Shown one piece after another: positions 1 to 11,753 of a stretch of DNA of 64,000 bases; within the stretch, counting starts at the first letter, position 1; each line of letters begins with the position of its first letter. Below the pieces are notes generated by a model, which saw nothing but the letters and a program-made list of their open reading frames with translations, was not told where the DNA came from and ran no database searches. The translations under genes and the position numbers were made by a program. This DNA is from Zygnema cylindricum (Eukaryota; Streptophyta; Zygnematophyceae; Zygnematales; Zygnemataceae), in the NCBI GenBank assembly GCA_037447655.1, contig JBBHKE010003369.1:26241-90240 (forward strand). Reading direction: 5' to 3'.

Positions 1-157
1 GCTCAGGGGAGTCCAGGCTACACAGGGGTGTATTCGGTCAGAGTTTTTGTGTGCCACGGTCAAATTATTCATTGCCAAAGTCAAAAGTGAAAATATTATC
101 CTAGAGGCTTCATACAAGCTGGACATTCTGTGTACCAATGGGGGTCTCAAAATTACA
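1..157 (+). mobile_element. LTR family A, 3' end fragment
   Basis: The segment matches the last part of the LTR family defined by the two LTRs of element A1 (36963-38016 and 41652-42708): the CTCAGGGGAGTCC block, the ATCCTAGAGGCTTC block and a terminus ending AATTACA. The 5' part lies outside the window. No primer binding site follows, so this is a solo or 3' LTR. It ends inside a satellite monomer, which suggests insertion into the array. Confidence 0.7.
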
Positions 158-1001
158 CGGAGTTTCTTTTTCCTCTTTTTGTGAGCGGGAACATAAAACG
201 TTGTTTGTCACAAATACCTTAGTAGCGCAAACCCAAATTTGTGTTAGAAACATGGATTATGGTTTTTTTTTAACTCTCTATGTGTGCGTTAACAATAAAC
301 TTTGTTCATTAACTTATTTTGTTGTTAACGTAAACACAAATTTGTGTTACAAACATACTTTAGGGTTATTTTTTACTTTTGTTGTGAGCGTAATAATAAA
401 CGATGTTCCTTACAAGAAATTTACATTAGCGCAACACAAATTTGAGTGATAAACATGGTTGAGAGTTTATTTTAACTACTTTTGTGAGCGTAAACAGTAT
501 AAAGTGTTGGTTACCAATGTTTTTGTTACAGCAAACACAAATTTGTTTCACAAACATAGTTTGAAGTTTATTTTACTGCTTTTTGTGAGCAAGAACAATA
601 AACGTTGCTTGTCACAAATATCTTACCTAGCGCAAAACCAAATTTCTGATTGAAACACGGTGTAGGGTTTTTATTTAACTCTTTTTGTGTGCGTTAACAA
701 TAAAATTTGTTTGGTAATACTTTTGTGGGTAACGAAAACACAAATATGTGTTGCAAACATAGTTTAAGGTTTTTTTTTCCTGTTAATGTGAGCGTAATAA
801 TAAACGTTGTTCGTTACAAGAAATAATTCTTAGCGCAAACACAAATTTGAGTCATTAACATTGTTGAGAGTATATTTTAACTATTTTTTTCAGCGCTAAC
901 AGTATAAAGTGTTTGTTACCAATTTTGTTGTAACCACAAACACAAGGCTGTGTCACAAACATGGTTTGGATTTTTACTTATCTCTATTGTGAGGGAGAGT
1001 A
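158..1001. repeat. 101-bp satellite with 4-monomer higher-order repeat
   Basis: Eight consecutive monomers each end in a CAAACAT-like motif; the ends fall near 253, 356, 456, 557, 658, 760, 861 and 962, a spacing of about 101 bp. Monomers 1-4 match monomers 5-8 one for one (for example the GTATAAAGTGTTGGTTACC type recurs every fourth unit), giving a unit of about 404 bp. Each monomer carries a T-rich run, a TGTGAGCG-like motif and ACACAAATTTG. A partial ninth monomer is cut by the next LTR. Short ORFs here are chance. Confidence 0.85.
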
Positions 1002-1636
1002 GTTGTTCTGAAGTGACTAGTGGAACTGAAGACGATGAAAATGCAGGAGTAGTCATTTCAAAATGAAAACAAGCAAGAAACTTTCACAAAAATTGGTCTA
1101 AAAAACATCAACTTCAACAATTAATAAATCACAAAACTAAAGAGAAAAAAACTCTACAAATATACCACAACGTAGATATTATTAGGATGAACAAACACAC
1201 AAAATTACAAGTTATTTTGCATATAGATCTATGAGGTATTCACAGATAAAAATGCCAAAAACAACATGTGAAGTTTTTGACTACAAAGTGTTCATTCCTA
1301 CAAAATTGTCTAAGTCTTGCTAATATATACTGAAGCCTATGCTGCTTAACGTACGGAGGCATACCAGTTGTATAATAACTTCCTTACACATTTAATTCGT
1401 CGCGTTTAATCAAAACGAACAAGGTGCGTCATACAAAAAATATCTTACACTAATCAACTAACCACACAAAGACACAAATTTGATAAACCAAATATTTACA
1501 AATGAGTATGATTCTGTATTCAACGTTATTTGTCTTGTATGTGGTCCACACGGACCAGCATTGGTGGGCGGTCTCAGTTTGTCGCCTACATATCAAATTC
1601 GCCACCGTAGACAAATCTCCACGTGCCATTTCGTCC
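1002..1636 (-). mobile_element. LTR family B, truncated copy
   Basis: This matches the LTR at 38669-39508 in the same text orientation: the start (TTGTTCTGAA...), GAAGCCTATGCTGCT near 1332, the ACACGGACCAGCAT block near 1550 and CACCGTAGACAAATCTCC near 1603. Similarity stops near 1636, where the other copy continues with a different sequence. Sense direction is inferred from the other copy, whose adjacent RNase H tail reads on the minus strand. Confidence 0.7.
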
Positions 1637-1795
1637 ACGTATGGGGTCCTTCTCTCTTGGTTATCACTTCTTTTAGACCTTTTCGATTTCACTTTGCTCA
1701 GACCGGGGAAATCGTCTTCCCACGTTTAACTATTCCGAACAGCCCACTTATGTACCCAAGGTCTTTTCATTTTGTGTTCGAGGTGATTGGGCTAA
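1637..1795. other. unassigned stretch between LTR-B and satellite
   Basis: I see no gene or recognisable repeat here. Two short overlapping ORFs on the plus strand and one on the minus strand have no recognisable domain and extend into repeats. Confidence 0.5.
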
Positions 1796-2050
1796 CTGTC
1801 GGAACGCGTGTACGCTGAGTCAAAACGCTTCGAAATTTGGCTAAGTGTTCTATCTCTTTTTTGTCGTGTCAATTTGCGATCCAACGCAAATTGGCACTTT
1901 TTTGTACTATGTAGGGTGGAGCCCCTCAATAATGGGAGGCGTTTTCCCAAGATTGGCTTCGAAATCTGGCTAAGTATCGAAATCCGCATAAGCCGAGTCG
2001 AAAAACTTTGAAATTTGGCTAACTACTAGAATTTGTGTGATCCGAGTCAC

Positions 2051-2098
<48 letters not shown>

Positions 2099-2773
2099 TA
2101 TATAGGTTAAGTACTAGAATATGTGTTGGCCGAGTCATAAAACTTCGAAATTTGAGTAAGTGTTCGACCCCATGCATGCTAGTCAAAACTCTTTAAAATT
2201 TGGTTAAGTGTTCTATCTCTTTTTTGGCATGTTTTTTTACAATCGGACGCAGATTGACATATTTTTATACTCTGTAGGGGGGAGCCCCTCAATACAGGGA
2301 GGTGTTTGCCCAAGATAGGCTTGGAAATTTGGCTAAGTCTTAAAACAAGTGTGAATTTAAAATTTGGCCATATATCGAAATCCCTATACACCGAGTCGAA
2401 AACTCTGAAATTTGACAAAGTCCTACAATTCGTCAGATCAGAGTCACAAAAAAAAAAAAAAAAAAAGTTAACTGCTAGATTATGTGTACCCCGAGTTACA
2501 ATGCTTCGAAATTTGGCTAAGTGTTGGACCCTGTGTACGGTGAGTCAAAACTCTTCGAAATTTGGCTAAGTGTTATATCAGTTTTTTGTTGTGTTAATTT
2601 GCGATACGATGCAGATTGGCACTTTTTTATACTATGTAGGGGGGAGCCCCTCAATATTGGGAGGCGTTTGCCCAAGATTGGCTTCGAAATTTGGCTAAGT
2701 ATTGAAATCCGCATAAGCTGAGTCGAAAAACTTTGAAATTTGGCTAAGTACTAGAATTTGTGTAACCCGAGTC

Positions 2774-2823
<50 letters not shown>

Positions 2824-3306
2824 GATATATAGGTTAAGTACTAGAATATGTGTTAGCCGTGTTAGAATACTTTGAAATTTGACTAAGTGTTCGACCCCGT
2901 GTATGCCAGTCAAAACTCTTTAAAATTTGGCTAAGTGTTCTATCTCTTTTTTGGCTTGTCTTTTTATGATCCGACGCAGATTGGCACTTTTTTATACTAT
3001 GTAGGGGGGAGCCCCTCAATGCGGAGAGGTGTTTGCCCAAGATTGGCTTGGAAATCTGGCTAAGTATCAAAACGAGTGTGAATTGAAATCTGGCTAAATA
3101 TTGAAGTCTGTGTACGCCGAGTCGCAAACTTCAAAATATGGCAAAATACTAGAATTCGTGTAATCCGAGTCACAAAAAAAAAAAAAAAGGTTAAGTACTA
3201 GATTACATGTACCTCAAGTTACAATACTTCGAAATTTGGCTAAGTATCGGAACCATGTCCTCCGAGTCAAAACGCTTCAAAATTTGGCTAAGTGTTTTAT
3301 CATTTT
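1796..3306. repeat. 363-bp tandem repeat with dimeric higher-order structure
   Basis: Four units are marked by GAGCCCCTCAAT at about 1919, 2282, 2644 and 3009, a period of about 363 bp. Units 1 and 3 contain an (AT)n tract (about 2053-2096 and 2776-2830); units 2 and 4 contain a poly(A) tract at the equivalent place (about 2448-2466 and 3174-3187). The larger period is therefore about 727 bp. Inside each unit the phrase GAAATTTGGCTAAGT recurs several times, so the monomer itself arose from a shorter repeat. The array ends at an inserted LTR. Confidence 0.85.
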
Positions 3307-3882
3307 TGTAATTCTGTGACCTCCATTGGTCTATAGAATGTCTAACTTATATGAAGCCTCTAGGATAATATTTGCACTTTTGACTTTGGCAAAGAATAAG
3401 TGCCACCTTGGCACGTTAAAACTCTAACCGACTACACCTATGTGTAGCTTGGACTCCCTTGAGTCCGTAACAAAATAATCATTGAATTTCCTCACCTGAG
3501 CATTAAGTTATGGCAGTTCAAAGACCAAAAAATTATACAGATGGCCTCTGGGAGAGAGGGCTTTCAAAAAATGTCTAAGTCTTAAGAACGTACTCATAAC
3601 CTTTCTTGACCAATTAAATTACTATATAGTACATAATGTACATACAAAGTACGGTAGCCGCCGTACTCTATGTACGGAAATAATCGACACCACTCTCGGT
3701 CTACCACGTGGTAAATAAGTCGTCGCCGTCCTATCACTTTCTTCTCTAGCATCCGATAGGATGGTGCCACGTGTCACTTTCCTCCACTTTGGCGAAGTGC
3801 TGCCAAAAAGGTCTTTCTCGTATGCCGACACTCACGCGTGCCGTCTTTTCTTAACTTGGCGATCAATGTTGGCCGTTTGATT

Positions 3883-4746
3883 TGTTGATTTTGGAAAACT
3901 TTAAGTCTTAGTAAATTAGTGTGACGACAAAAAGGTAGTAATCTGTAACGTAAGTTCACAAGGACATCACTTGAGTGCAGTACAGGACAACGCAGTTGCT
4001 ATGCAGACAGAGCAGCGCAGCACCGCAGCTGCTATGAAGACAGATCTGCGCAGCAGCGAAGCTGCGACACAGATTGGAAAAACGCAGCTGCGGTTACTTA
4101 AGATATGATCCGTACAGACAACGCAGTTGCTGTTATCTTGGATATGATTCGGTACGGGACACCGTAGCCGCGGGTGATATGAATGTCATTCGGTACGGAA
4201 CAACACACCTGCGATTGATATGAATCAAGTCAACGGACGAGATTCATAAGAGTATCACAAGTTATTTAGCCGACAAGTATTTGTACAATCACTTAATATA
4301 GATTTTGAGTAATAGTGACTGTACGATGATAAATTGGGTTGGCAAGATTATGAACACATAGAACTTAGTAGGTGGGTTGATTTTGGACGTACCTCTCAAG
4401 TACACTTGTATCGGCAGTAGAACACCAAGAGTATAAGACTTAGGACTTAGAGCATTTGATGTATCCAGACATCCAAGTAGTAAAGTGCAAACAATTTTTG
4501 GGAAACTTCTGAGTATTATATCTTGATTGTTGTCAAGTCAATTGTGCTGAAACTTTGGGAGTTGTCAGTGTGTATGCTACTCTATATTCTGATAGAGTTT
4601 TGTGAGGTTTGGATGCTTGTATAAGATTTGGTGAGCACTGTAAAACAACTGTTTGATAGGATTCTTGATAGCTTTTGAGAGCGTATCATGTCTACTTCTA
4701 CTGCTACTGCTGCTCCTCCACCTGCACCGGTGGTTGTAGAACAAAA
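3883..4746 (+). mobile_element. retrotransposon 5'-end fragment inserted in an LTR
   Basis: Comparison with the uninterrupted LTR at 13459-13776 shows that this segment is foreign. It starts TGTTGATTTTGG and is flanked by TGATT before and CGATT after, a likely 5-bp duplication with one change. Near its end, an ATG at about 4691 opens a Ser/Thr/Ala/Pro-rich reading frame (MSTSTATAAPPPAPVV...) resembling the start of a copia gag. I infer a 5' LTR plus leader plus the first gag codons of a truncated element. Confidence 0.5.
3975..4230. repeat. GC-richer minisatellite, ~30-40 bp units
   Basis: About seven degenerate units each contain a phrase like ACGCAGCTGCGG, and several are preceded by GGTACGGGACA. 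They lie inside the inserted retrotransposon fragment. Unit length varies between about 30 and 40 bp. Confidence 0.6.
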
Positions 4747-5368
4747 CGATTGTGACGGCGCGCAGAATAATCTTTGTTGACCGTTGAAATTCTACGGCCG
4801 TCATTCCATGTTGACCATTGAAATTCCGGCTCCTCTTCGAGCCGTCAATCGCGAACGTCATTTGATTTGGTCCATTGAAAATAAATGTTGTTTCGTTCAT
4901 TTCGTGTGGTACAGTATTTTGTGCGGTACTATACGTTTCAATGTTCATTTCGTAAGTCGATAAATGAAATGTGTCGCCCCGTAATTCTTTATATCTTTAT
5001 CAAATAGAATATGCACAACGATTGAATAAGACCTATTTGATAAGACGTATGACTATTCCGTATGGTTGTCATCCGAGAAATCACGCGATCAAATCCTGGT
5101 CTTGACAGCCTTTTTTTTTGCAGGAGCTATGCCTTCTGACTGTCTTTTCATCTGCCTGAGGCAGCCATGGCTGACTGCCAAATCTTAGTGAATACAACAA
5201 GTATGAGAATTGTAGAATGACCATAAAATAACAAAAAAGATAGAATATAAAATACCTTTTTCAACACTCTTGTTATTTTCTAGTCTATCTTTTCTTTCGA
5301 CTGCCTCGGCTTCTTTCTATATTTCTATTCAGACCTAGAAAATACTTTAAAAGACCATTAATTTCTAC

Positions 5369-6640
5369 ACCAGTTTATATTCCAAACTAATTATTTTATT
5401 CTCAAGCTTCTCTCTAACAAAAATCAAACGATTATTCATCTGTTTTTCTTTAAAGTGATGCTTAGGATTTGTTGCAATTGCAATCGCAGCTTGATTATCA
5501 CAAAATATCTTTTGCACTCCACTTTTCATATATCTAAGTTCGTGAAGCAAATATTCCACCCACATTAATTCTTTCACAGACCAAACAAGAGGCCAAATAC
5601 TCACCCTCCATGGTGGACTTAGCAATCACCTTTTGTTGTTTACTGCTCCAACAGCAAGCCCCATTCCCAACATACAACATATACCTAGAAGTACACCTCC
5701 TCAACGGAGCATCCCATAACTGGCATCATTCCAAGTGATGATGTCAGTATTATCCCCTCCCAAATGCAACCACAAATCTCTCGTTTCTCCCAAGTATCGC
5801 ATGACCCTTTTGGCCGCTTCTTAATCTTTCTTCCTAAGATCATTCAGACTCCTACTTAATAACTTTATTGCTGCTGCTATATAAGGACGAGTACAGTTCA
5901 TAAAATAGATCAAACTTTGCATAAACTCGCTTTTCTCATGTCCTAACTCATTATCTAAGATCTAGACACCCTCTTCTAAGCTCCCCCCATTTCCCTTCTT
6001 TAAGTCCATTGGAGTCGTACAACTATTTGCTTTATCCATTTGAAAATTTTCAAGCATATTTCCTATAACTTCTATTTGAGTTAGTCTAATTGTTTTCTCT
6101 TCTCTATCCCTCTCCATCTGAATTCCTAAAATGTACTTTGCCTCTTTGAAGTCTTTCATTTGAAATCTACTCTTTAGATCCTTTTTCAATCCATTAATTT
6201 TCTCCATTGATTTACTCAAAACAAGCAAATCATCAACATAGATGGCAATGAAAATTACACCTTCCTCGTCCTCACATAAATAGATAGAATGATCCGAACT
6301 GATTCGTATATATCCCAAACTCATCAAAAACTCGTCCAGCTTCTTGTTCCATTAGCGTGGAGTTTGCTTTAGTCTATAAAGAGACTTTATCAATCTGCAC
6401 GCCTTACTTTCTTCTCCTTTCTCCACAAATCCTTCCGGCTGCCGTATGAAGATCTCTTCTTCTAATTCTCTGTGTAAAAAAACGGTTTTGATGTCCATCT
6501 GGTGCACTTCTATGTCTTTCGCTGCCGTTAGACTTAATAGAATCCGGACGGAAAGAAATCTAACAATAGGAGCGAAGGTCTTCTCATAATCGATTCTTTC
6601 CATTTGTGTGAACCCCTTTGCCACTAATCTTGCCTTGTAT
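5369..6640 (-). pseudogene. copia-I reverse transcriptase / RNase H (degenerate)
   Basis: On the minus strand the Ty1/copia RT_2 domain is clear: KGFTQMERIDYEKTFAPIVR, then VHQMDIKTVFLH, LIKSLYRLKQTPR, and the catalytic YVDDLLVLS at about 6230. A second segment gives the region before RNase H (CTRPYIAAAI), then the RNase H part with IFCDNQAAIAIATNP and the start of the tail (FVREKLENKIISLEY). Several stops and frame breaks make it inactive. The usual C-terminal tail (ADxxTKPL type) is missing because the LTR joins at 5368. Copia pol normally replicates the element through an RNA intermediate. Confidence 0.85.
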
Positions 6641-7149
6641 CACTCAATAGTGTTATCTAGATTGAGTTTCAACTTAAATACCCACTTGCATCCTATCCGC
6701 TTTCTATCGGGAGGACAATCCACCTGCTCCCATTTGTTTCCTTCCATAATGGGAGCCATCTCATCATTAATGGTTGTCATCCATCTACTACATCCGGACT
6801 ATTAATTGCTTCCGAGAAGGTTGGGGTGCGCTCAAATGTGACAGCTTAGTTAACTACTTGTTCACTTGTCTCTTTTGAAGTCTCTTGCTGCTCCTCTCTC
6901 CTCCTTCAAACTCCGATGCTGCAATGGAGGGTAATCTCAGATTCCTCCGAACGACTCAATCTTCTCCCTTATCCGTGGAGTCCATCTCCGGACGTTCATC
7001 ATCCATTTTCAGTCTTTCCTCGTTTTCTTCCTCGGTTTGAATCGGAAGCTGTGACTCCAAGGGAGGGTCACTCTCGGTCGGTTTTTTCTCTTTCTCTGCA
7101 AAGTCAGGTTGAACCAGAGTTCAATTAGAAGAATCTGTATCCAACTCAT

Positions 7150-8060
7150 TTTCGGATTCAATTCTAATTTTAACCGGTTTAATGTACTTCAATGGATCTA
7201 TGGAATTTCCTTCATCCATGACAACCAAGTGTTTTACTAAATGATTTCTTCTCTTCCGAGATCATAAACTCTATATCCCTTTACATTTTCATCATACCCA
7301 AGTAGGTATCCCGACTTTCCCCTTGCATCTAACTTCCAATCAGATTTTTATGTGTTTAGACTAAACACTTGACTTCCGAACACCTTTAAGTGTGAAATAT
7401 TTGTTTTTCTTCTACTCCATCTTTCATAAGTTGTTTTTCCTTTAACCGCAGAGGTAAGGACTATATTTTGAGATAGTTAGCACAATTCATAGCTTTTGCC
7501 CAAAAACTTTTTCTTATCTTTTTATCTGACAACATGCTACGGGCACTATCACTTAATATCCGATTTAGTCTCTCAGCTACACCGTTTTTTTCTAGATTCT
7601 TTAGAATTGTCTATTGGTGTTGAACCACTTCCTCTTTTAAAAAATCCTCAAACTCATTAGAAGTGTATTCCCCCCTATTATCACTCCTCACTCTCTTTAT
7701 AGTTGTCTCATGAAGCTTATCACTCCGTGCTTTATACTCTTTAAAATAAACTGAAACCTTAGATTTGTTTTTAAAGAAATATACTATAGAGTATCTAGAC
7801 TAATCATCAGTGATAGTAAGCATAAATCTTTTCCCTCCAACAAATGGCATTTTGGCCGCTCCCCATATGTCAGTATGAACTAAATCTAGGACTTTTTCTC
7901 CTTTATAGGTTGTTGTTTTTGGGAAAGGTAAGCTGTGAGCCTTACCTTGAGCACATCCACTATAATTATCCAAGGTCTCATTATCTCCAAAATATATTCC
8001 CTCAGCTACACCCAATTTCTTCATTTGTTTTAATCTATCTAGATGCACATGTCCCAAAAT
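7150..8060 (-). pseudogene. copia-I integrase domain (degenerate)
   Basis: Minus-strand reading gives the integrase zinc-binding start (MGHVHLDRLKQMKKLGV...CAQGKAHSLPF), the first catalytic block (LVHTDIWGA), then RSDNRGEYTSNEFEDF and NGVAERLNRIL, the usual copia integrase order. Stops interrupt the frame between blocks. It is continuous with the gag/pre-integrase region upstream and RT downstream. Confidence 0.8.
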
Positions 8061-8797
8061 TTAATGCCATATCATCAAATCACTTACACTGGCATAGTAA
8101 ACTCCCGTCTTTCCATTACTCAAATCCAGCCTAAACATTCCTTGGCTACCCTTTTCAGCTTTGAAGTACACTTCATTCTCATAGCTTGCAACAAAGACTA
8201 TTTTTTTAGTACTAGTCTCAAAACCCTTATCATCTAAGACCGACGTAGAGATAAGATTCTTGTTCAAATCTTGAATAAAGAGAACATTAGAGAAAGTGAC
8301 TAAGGATGCCTTTCCATGAACTAAGACTCTCAGATCCACAGATCCTACTTTATTTGTGGTTACTATTCTCCCATCCCTATACTCTATCTCTACAGTAAGG
8401 ATCTTTCTCATTTCGATAAACAATGATTTTTCTTTACATATATGCATAGAGGCTCTAGGATCAATAATCCATTTTTATTGAGGAACTTGTCTTACTCCAC
8501 CGAAAGCACACTTTTGCCTTTTTGGAATATTTGGCTCACCTTTCACCTCTAGCTCCTTGTTGAGGAGTAGTTCTCCATCGTCCTCATCGGAATCCTCTCC
8601 CATGACTTGTGTTGCCACAAATGCCTTCTTCTTTCTTACGGCTAGTTTTCCGATCTGCTCCTCTTTTAATCTCAACTCTAAAAGTTTAGCACACTCCGCC
8701 ATGTAGTGTCTCGGCTTCTTATATAAGTGACAGAGCCACTTCAGAGGCCTCGATGCACATCCGTCCGATTAGTTTCCTCTTCCTCCTCCACCAAAGT
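8061..8797 (-). pseudogene. copia-I gag C-terminus and gag-pre-integrase region
   Basis: The 8061-8447 segment reads as a gag-pre-integrase domain (VLFIQDLNKNLISTSVLDDKG, YFKAEKGSQGMFRLDLSNG). The 8475-8702 segment is an acidic gag-pol linker. At 8757-8797 the reading is glycine/arginine-rich (FGGGGRGN), the gag tail, and continues across the inserted LTR into the gag half at 9969-10791. I see no intact protease DSGA motif. Confidence 0.7.
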
Positions 8798-9968
8798 TGA
8801 AACTCTGTGTGCTCCATTGCCCACAGAATTGCAGATCCAAAAGAAGCTAATCTAGATAGTGCTGACTCCAAGTTGATATAAACTTAAATGACTGACCCCT
8901 TGACAATCAAAACCCCATTAAAGCTTCACCCCTGTGAAATTAGACTTTGTGTGTGCTCAATTTCACCACATAATGCAAAGTTAGAATATGAGTTTTGGAC
9001 ACATTCACCCACTTTGAATTTCCCTTAGAAATGCAGCCATCTTGCAGGCAAAAAATTCTGACCGATCACACCGCTGTGTAGCTTGGACTCCGTTGAGTCC
9101 GCAGCAAAAAGAATCACTGAAATTGGTCAGGTAAATTGATAAATATGAATGGTCAAAGATAACCCTTGTGTATAGGAGCTCTCTCGGAGAGAGGCTGCTA
9201 CCTACTAAATTTTCTAATTCCTATCTCTCTCTAAAACTCTATCTACTGACGTACGACACCAATCAAATTAGTGTGTTGTACAGAAAAGTACAGGTGCTGG
9301 TGTACTTTCTGTACGACCATCGTACGACATGGCCAAAATGTTGGCACATGTCATCTCCAGATTCGTTCATGTAATCCCCGAAGATGCCGCGATCCAATGT
9401 CATTTTTCCACGTGTCATCCTTTGTGGCGATGACCGGAAACCGCCGAAATCTTCTTCCGCGATCTCGGCATCCTTTCCGGCCGTCTGATCGAAACGAGGC
9501 TTTGATCGTAGCCGTCATAAATACATGGGCGGTATTTGTTTCGCGTTCGAAACAAATGCACGGTATCCGTTTCATAACCTTACTGTACTCCGTACTAAAT
9601 TAAACTGTATCTATGCACTAAGTATTTATTGCCGTTATCGAATTAGTCTACGTGTTAATATATATATTTTTATCAAACACACTACATCGTAACACTAGTT
9701 CTAGACTTAACGGATAAAGCCAACGACTACGGGTGTCTTGACGGACGTTAAGTACCATGATCAAAACCTGGGTCCGTCAAGTATATTTTGGTAAGTCTAC
9801 CTAATTTATCCCCTGTCTTCTCTAGAGAGATTAGGCAGCCATGGCTCTAGCTCCCTATCAAGCCTTCAGTGACTACAACAAGTGTGGGGGCTCGGAGAGG
9901 GGAGTTTGGAGGCTGCCTATGTCTTTTTCTATGATATTATAGACCTAGAAAATACACAAATATCAACA
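8798..9968 (-). mobile_element. solo LTR, family A2, inside copia-I gag
   Basis: Minus-strand sense; the plus text runs from TGAAACTC to ATCAACA, the termini of the A2 subfamily. It splits the gag frame: 9969 onward ends at the KKPYGN level and 8797 continues FGGGGR. The flanks AAAGT (8793-8797) and AACGT (9969-9973) are a plausible 5-bp target duplication with one change. It carries the GTAC hairpin at about 9278-9315 and a T-arm-like module at about 9757. Confidence 0.8.
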
Positions 9969-10791
9969 AACGTTTCCATAAGGTTTTTTGGAATCCTTAT
10001 CCCCACAGTTAGTTTCAGCAGCCAATGCCTGAACACTCTTTATTCCTCTCCAAATCGCAATCCTGCTTTCGCGAACCAAAATCATCCCCACAACAAAGTT
10101 CCACATCTATTAATGATCTGGCAAGTCTTGAACCCTGTTAACAATATTTTCATAATCATCATGGAGTTTCATCAACAAAGTATTCACCTTCTCTTTCTCG
10201 GTCTCTCTTTTCCTTGCACTCTCCAACTCCATAAAAAACCCGGCCAGGTTATTCCTAAAGTCTAACATCTTTCCCCCTTTGTACACATATGCCTGTACCT
10301 TTTGATCTACCTTTGCTGTTGAACCGTACCACCTTTGTATATGTTGATAAGAGCCTCCCACTACTCGTCTGCTTTGTCCACATGAAAATGAGGTGTAGCA
10401 ACTGCTTGAGTGAGACGCCTGAGAATAAAATGAGTCGCCATAATGTTGTTGAAATCCCAGATTTCAGTATCATTTGCCTCACTTTTTTGAACATCTGCTA
10501 CCAGAACTGATCAAGTAGCCATCGGTGTGAGTTTTTCCTTCCCTTTCTCCTCCCCTGTGTCTGACACGATGCTTTCTCCAACATCCTCTACCACCTCTGC
10601 TTCCGTAGATACTCTTGTGAATCGTGATCCTCCAAACCCTAGTGGAACTCCTTTTTTTGCAGTTGGCTAATGCACAAGACAACTCACAATGCCCTATAGC
10701 CGTTTTTCAAACAATGCACCCTTATCATGATTTCCTAGTATATGAACCCTGTTCAATTCAAAATGGGTACCCTAGAGGGTGGGCCCATAAC
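9969..10791 (-). pseudogene. copia-I gag, N-terminal half
   Basis: Minus-strand frames give the UBN2-type gag core (QAYVYKGGKMLDFRNNLAGF, FMELESA, EKVNTLLMKLHDDYENIVNR). It is closely similar to the plus-strand gag in element A1 at 38448-38668 (EYVYKGGGMLDFCNELATLF...), so copia-I and A1 belong to one family. The frame contains stops. It starts directly at the primer-binding-like site. Confidence 0.8.
10778..10791 (-). promoter_or_regulatory. primer binding site, half-tRNA iMet type
   Basis: Minus-strand GTTATGGGCCCACC lies next to the LTR end. It is the reverse complement of the anticodon arm of plant initiator tRNA-Met (GGTGGGCCCATAAC, from general knowledge of that tRNA). Its ATG is in frame with the gag start. 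Confidence 0.75.
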
Positions 10792-11753
10792 TTATAATTC
10801 AATGACCTCCATTGGTCCACAGAATGTCGAGCTTATATGAAGCGTATAGGATAATATTTGCACTTTTGAATTTGGCAATGAATAAGTGCCACCCTGGCAC
10901 GCAAAAACTCGGACTAACTTCACCTTTGTGTAGCCTGGACTCCCTAGATTTCGTAGCAAAAAAAAGCACTGAACTTGCTCACTAGAGCATTAAGTTATAA
11001 TTTTTCAAATGCGACAAATTTATACAGATGGCCTCAAGGAGAGATGGCTTTCAAAAAATGTCTTAGTCCTAAGAACCTACTCATAGCCCTTCTAGACAAG
11101 TCAAATTACTATACACTATATAATGTAGATACACAGTACGGTAGCCGCCGTACTTTATGTACAAAAATATTCAGCACCACTCTCGGTCTGCCACATGGCA
11201 GATAATGCAACTCTGAGACCTCCATAGGTCCTCAGAGTAGGCAGCTCACACGAAGCCTCTAGGATAACCCTGACCCCTTTGTGTTTCACCAAGAATAACT
11301 GTCATTGTGACAGACAAAATTTTTGACCACCTTCACCCTTGTGAAGGCAAGACTCCTTTCGGTCGATAGCAAAAAGAATCTCCAAATTTTCTCCCTTGAG
11401 CAGTAAGTTATAGTTGGTCAAAGATGACCTTTATAGTTACAAGCTCTCTTAGAGAGAGGTACCTAACTATCACTAAGTCTTGGTTTGCCTACTCACAACT
11501 ACCTACTACTAAACCCTAGTCTAATAGGAACACTATACAGTACAAGAAGGTACAATGGAGGATGTAATTATTCTACGTCCATTGTACGACATAGTCTACA
11601 AGGTAACACCTTTCAAATCGGGAGTCATGGTTCCTCCTCCCATCTTCTTCGGTATCAAATAATGCGGCGCCACGTGGCACTGCGTGACCCTATCTCCGAA
11701 TGCTGCTAAAAGCTCACTTCTGCTGGCGGCTATAATGTTGGCCGTCCGATCAA

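Larger units (their letters stand above)
3307..5368 (-). mobile_element. 3' LTR of copia-I (family A), interrupted
   Basis: Read on the minus strand it begins TGTAGAAATTAATGG at 5368 and ends GAATTACA at 3307, the termini of family A. It is interrupted by an unrelated insertion at 3883-4746. It abuts the truncated RNase H of copia-I at 5369 with no purine tract between. Flanking 5-mers (ATTTT and CCAGT) do not match, so it is not a simple solo insertion. It contains the T-arm-like GATCAAATCCTGG at about 5087. Confidence 0.75.

Noticed and set aside
158-1001. possible CRISPR-like array of short repeats
   Set aside because: The units are full-length tandem monomers of about 101 bp without unique spacers, in a plant genome.
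1450-1818. ORFs on both strands inside LTR-B
   Set aside because: They cross the LTR border into unassigned sequence and have no domain.
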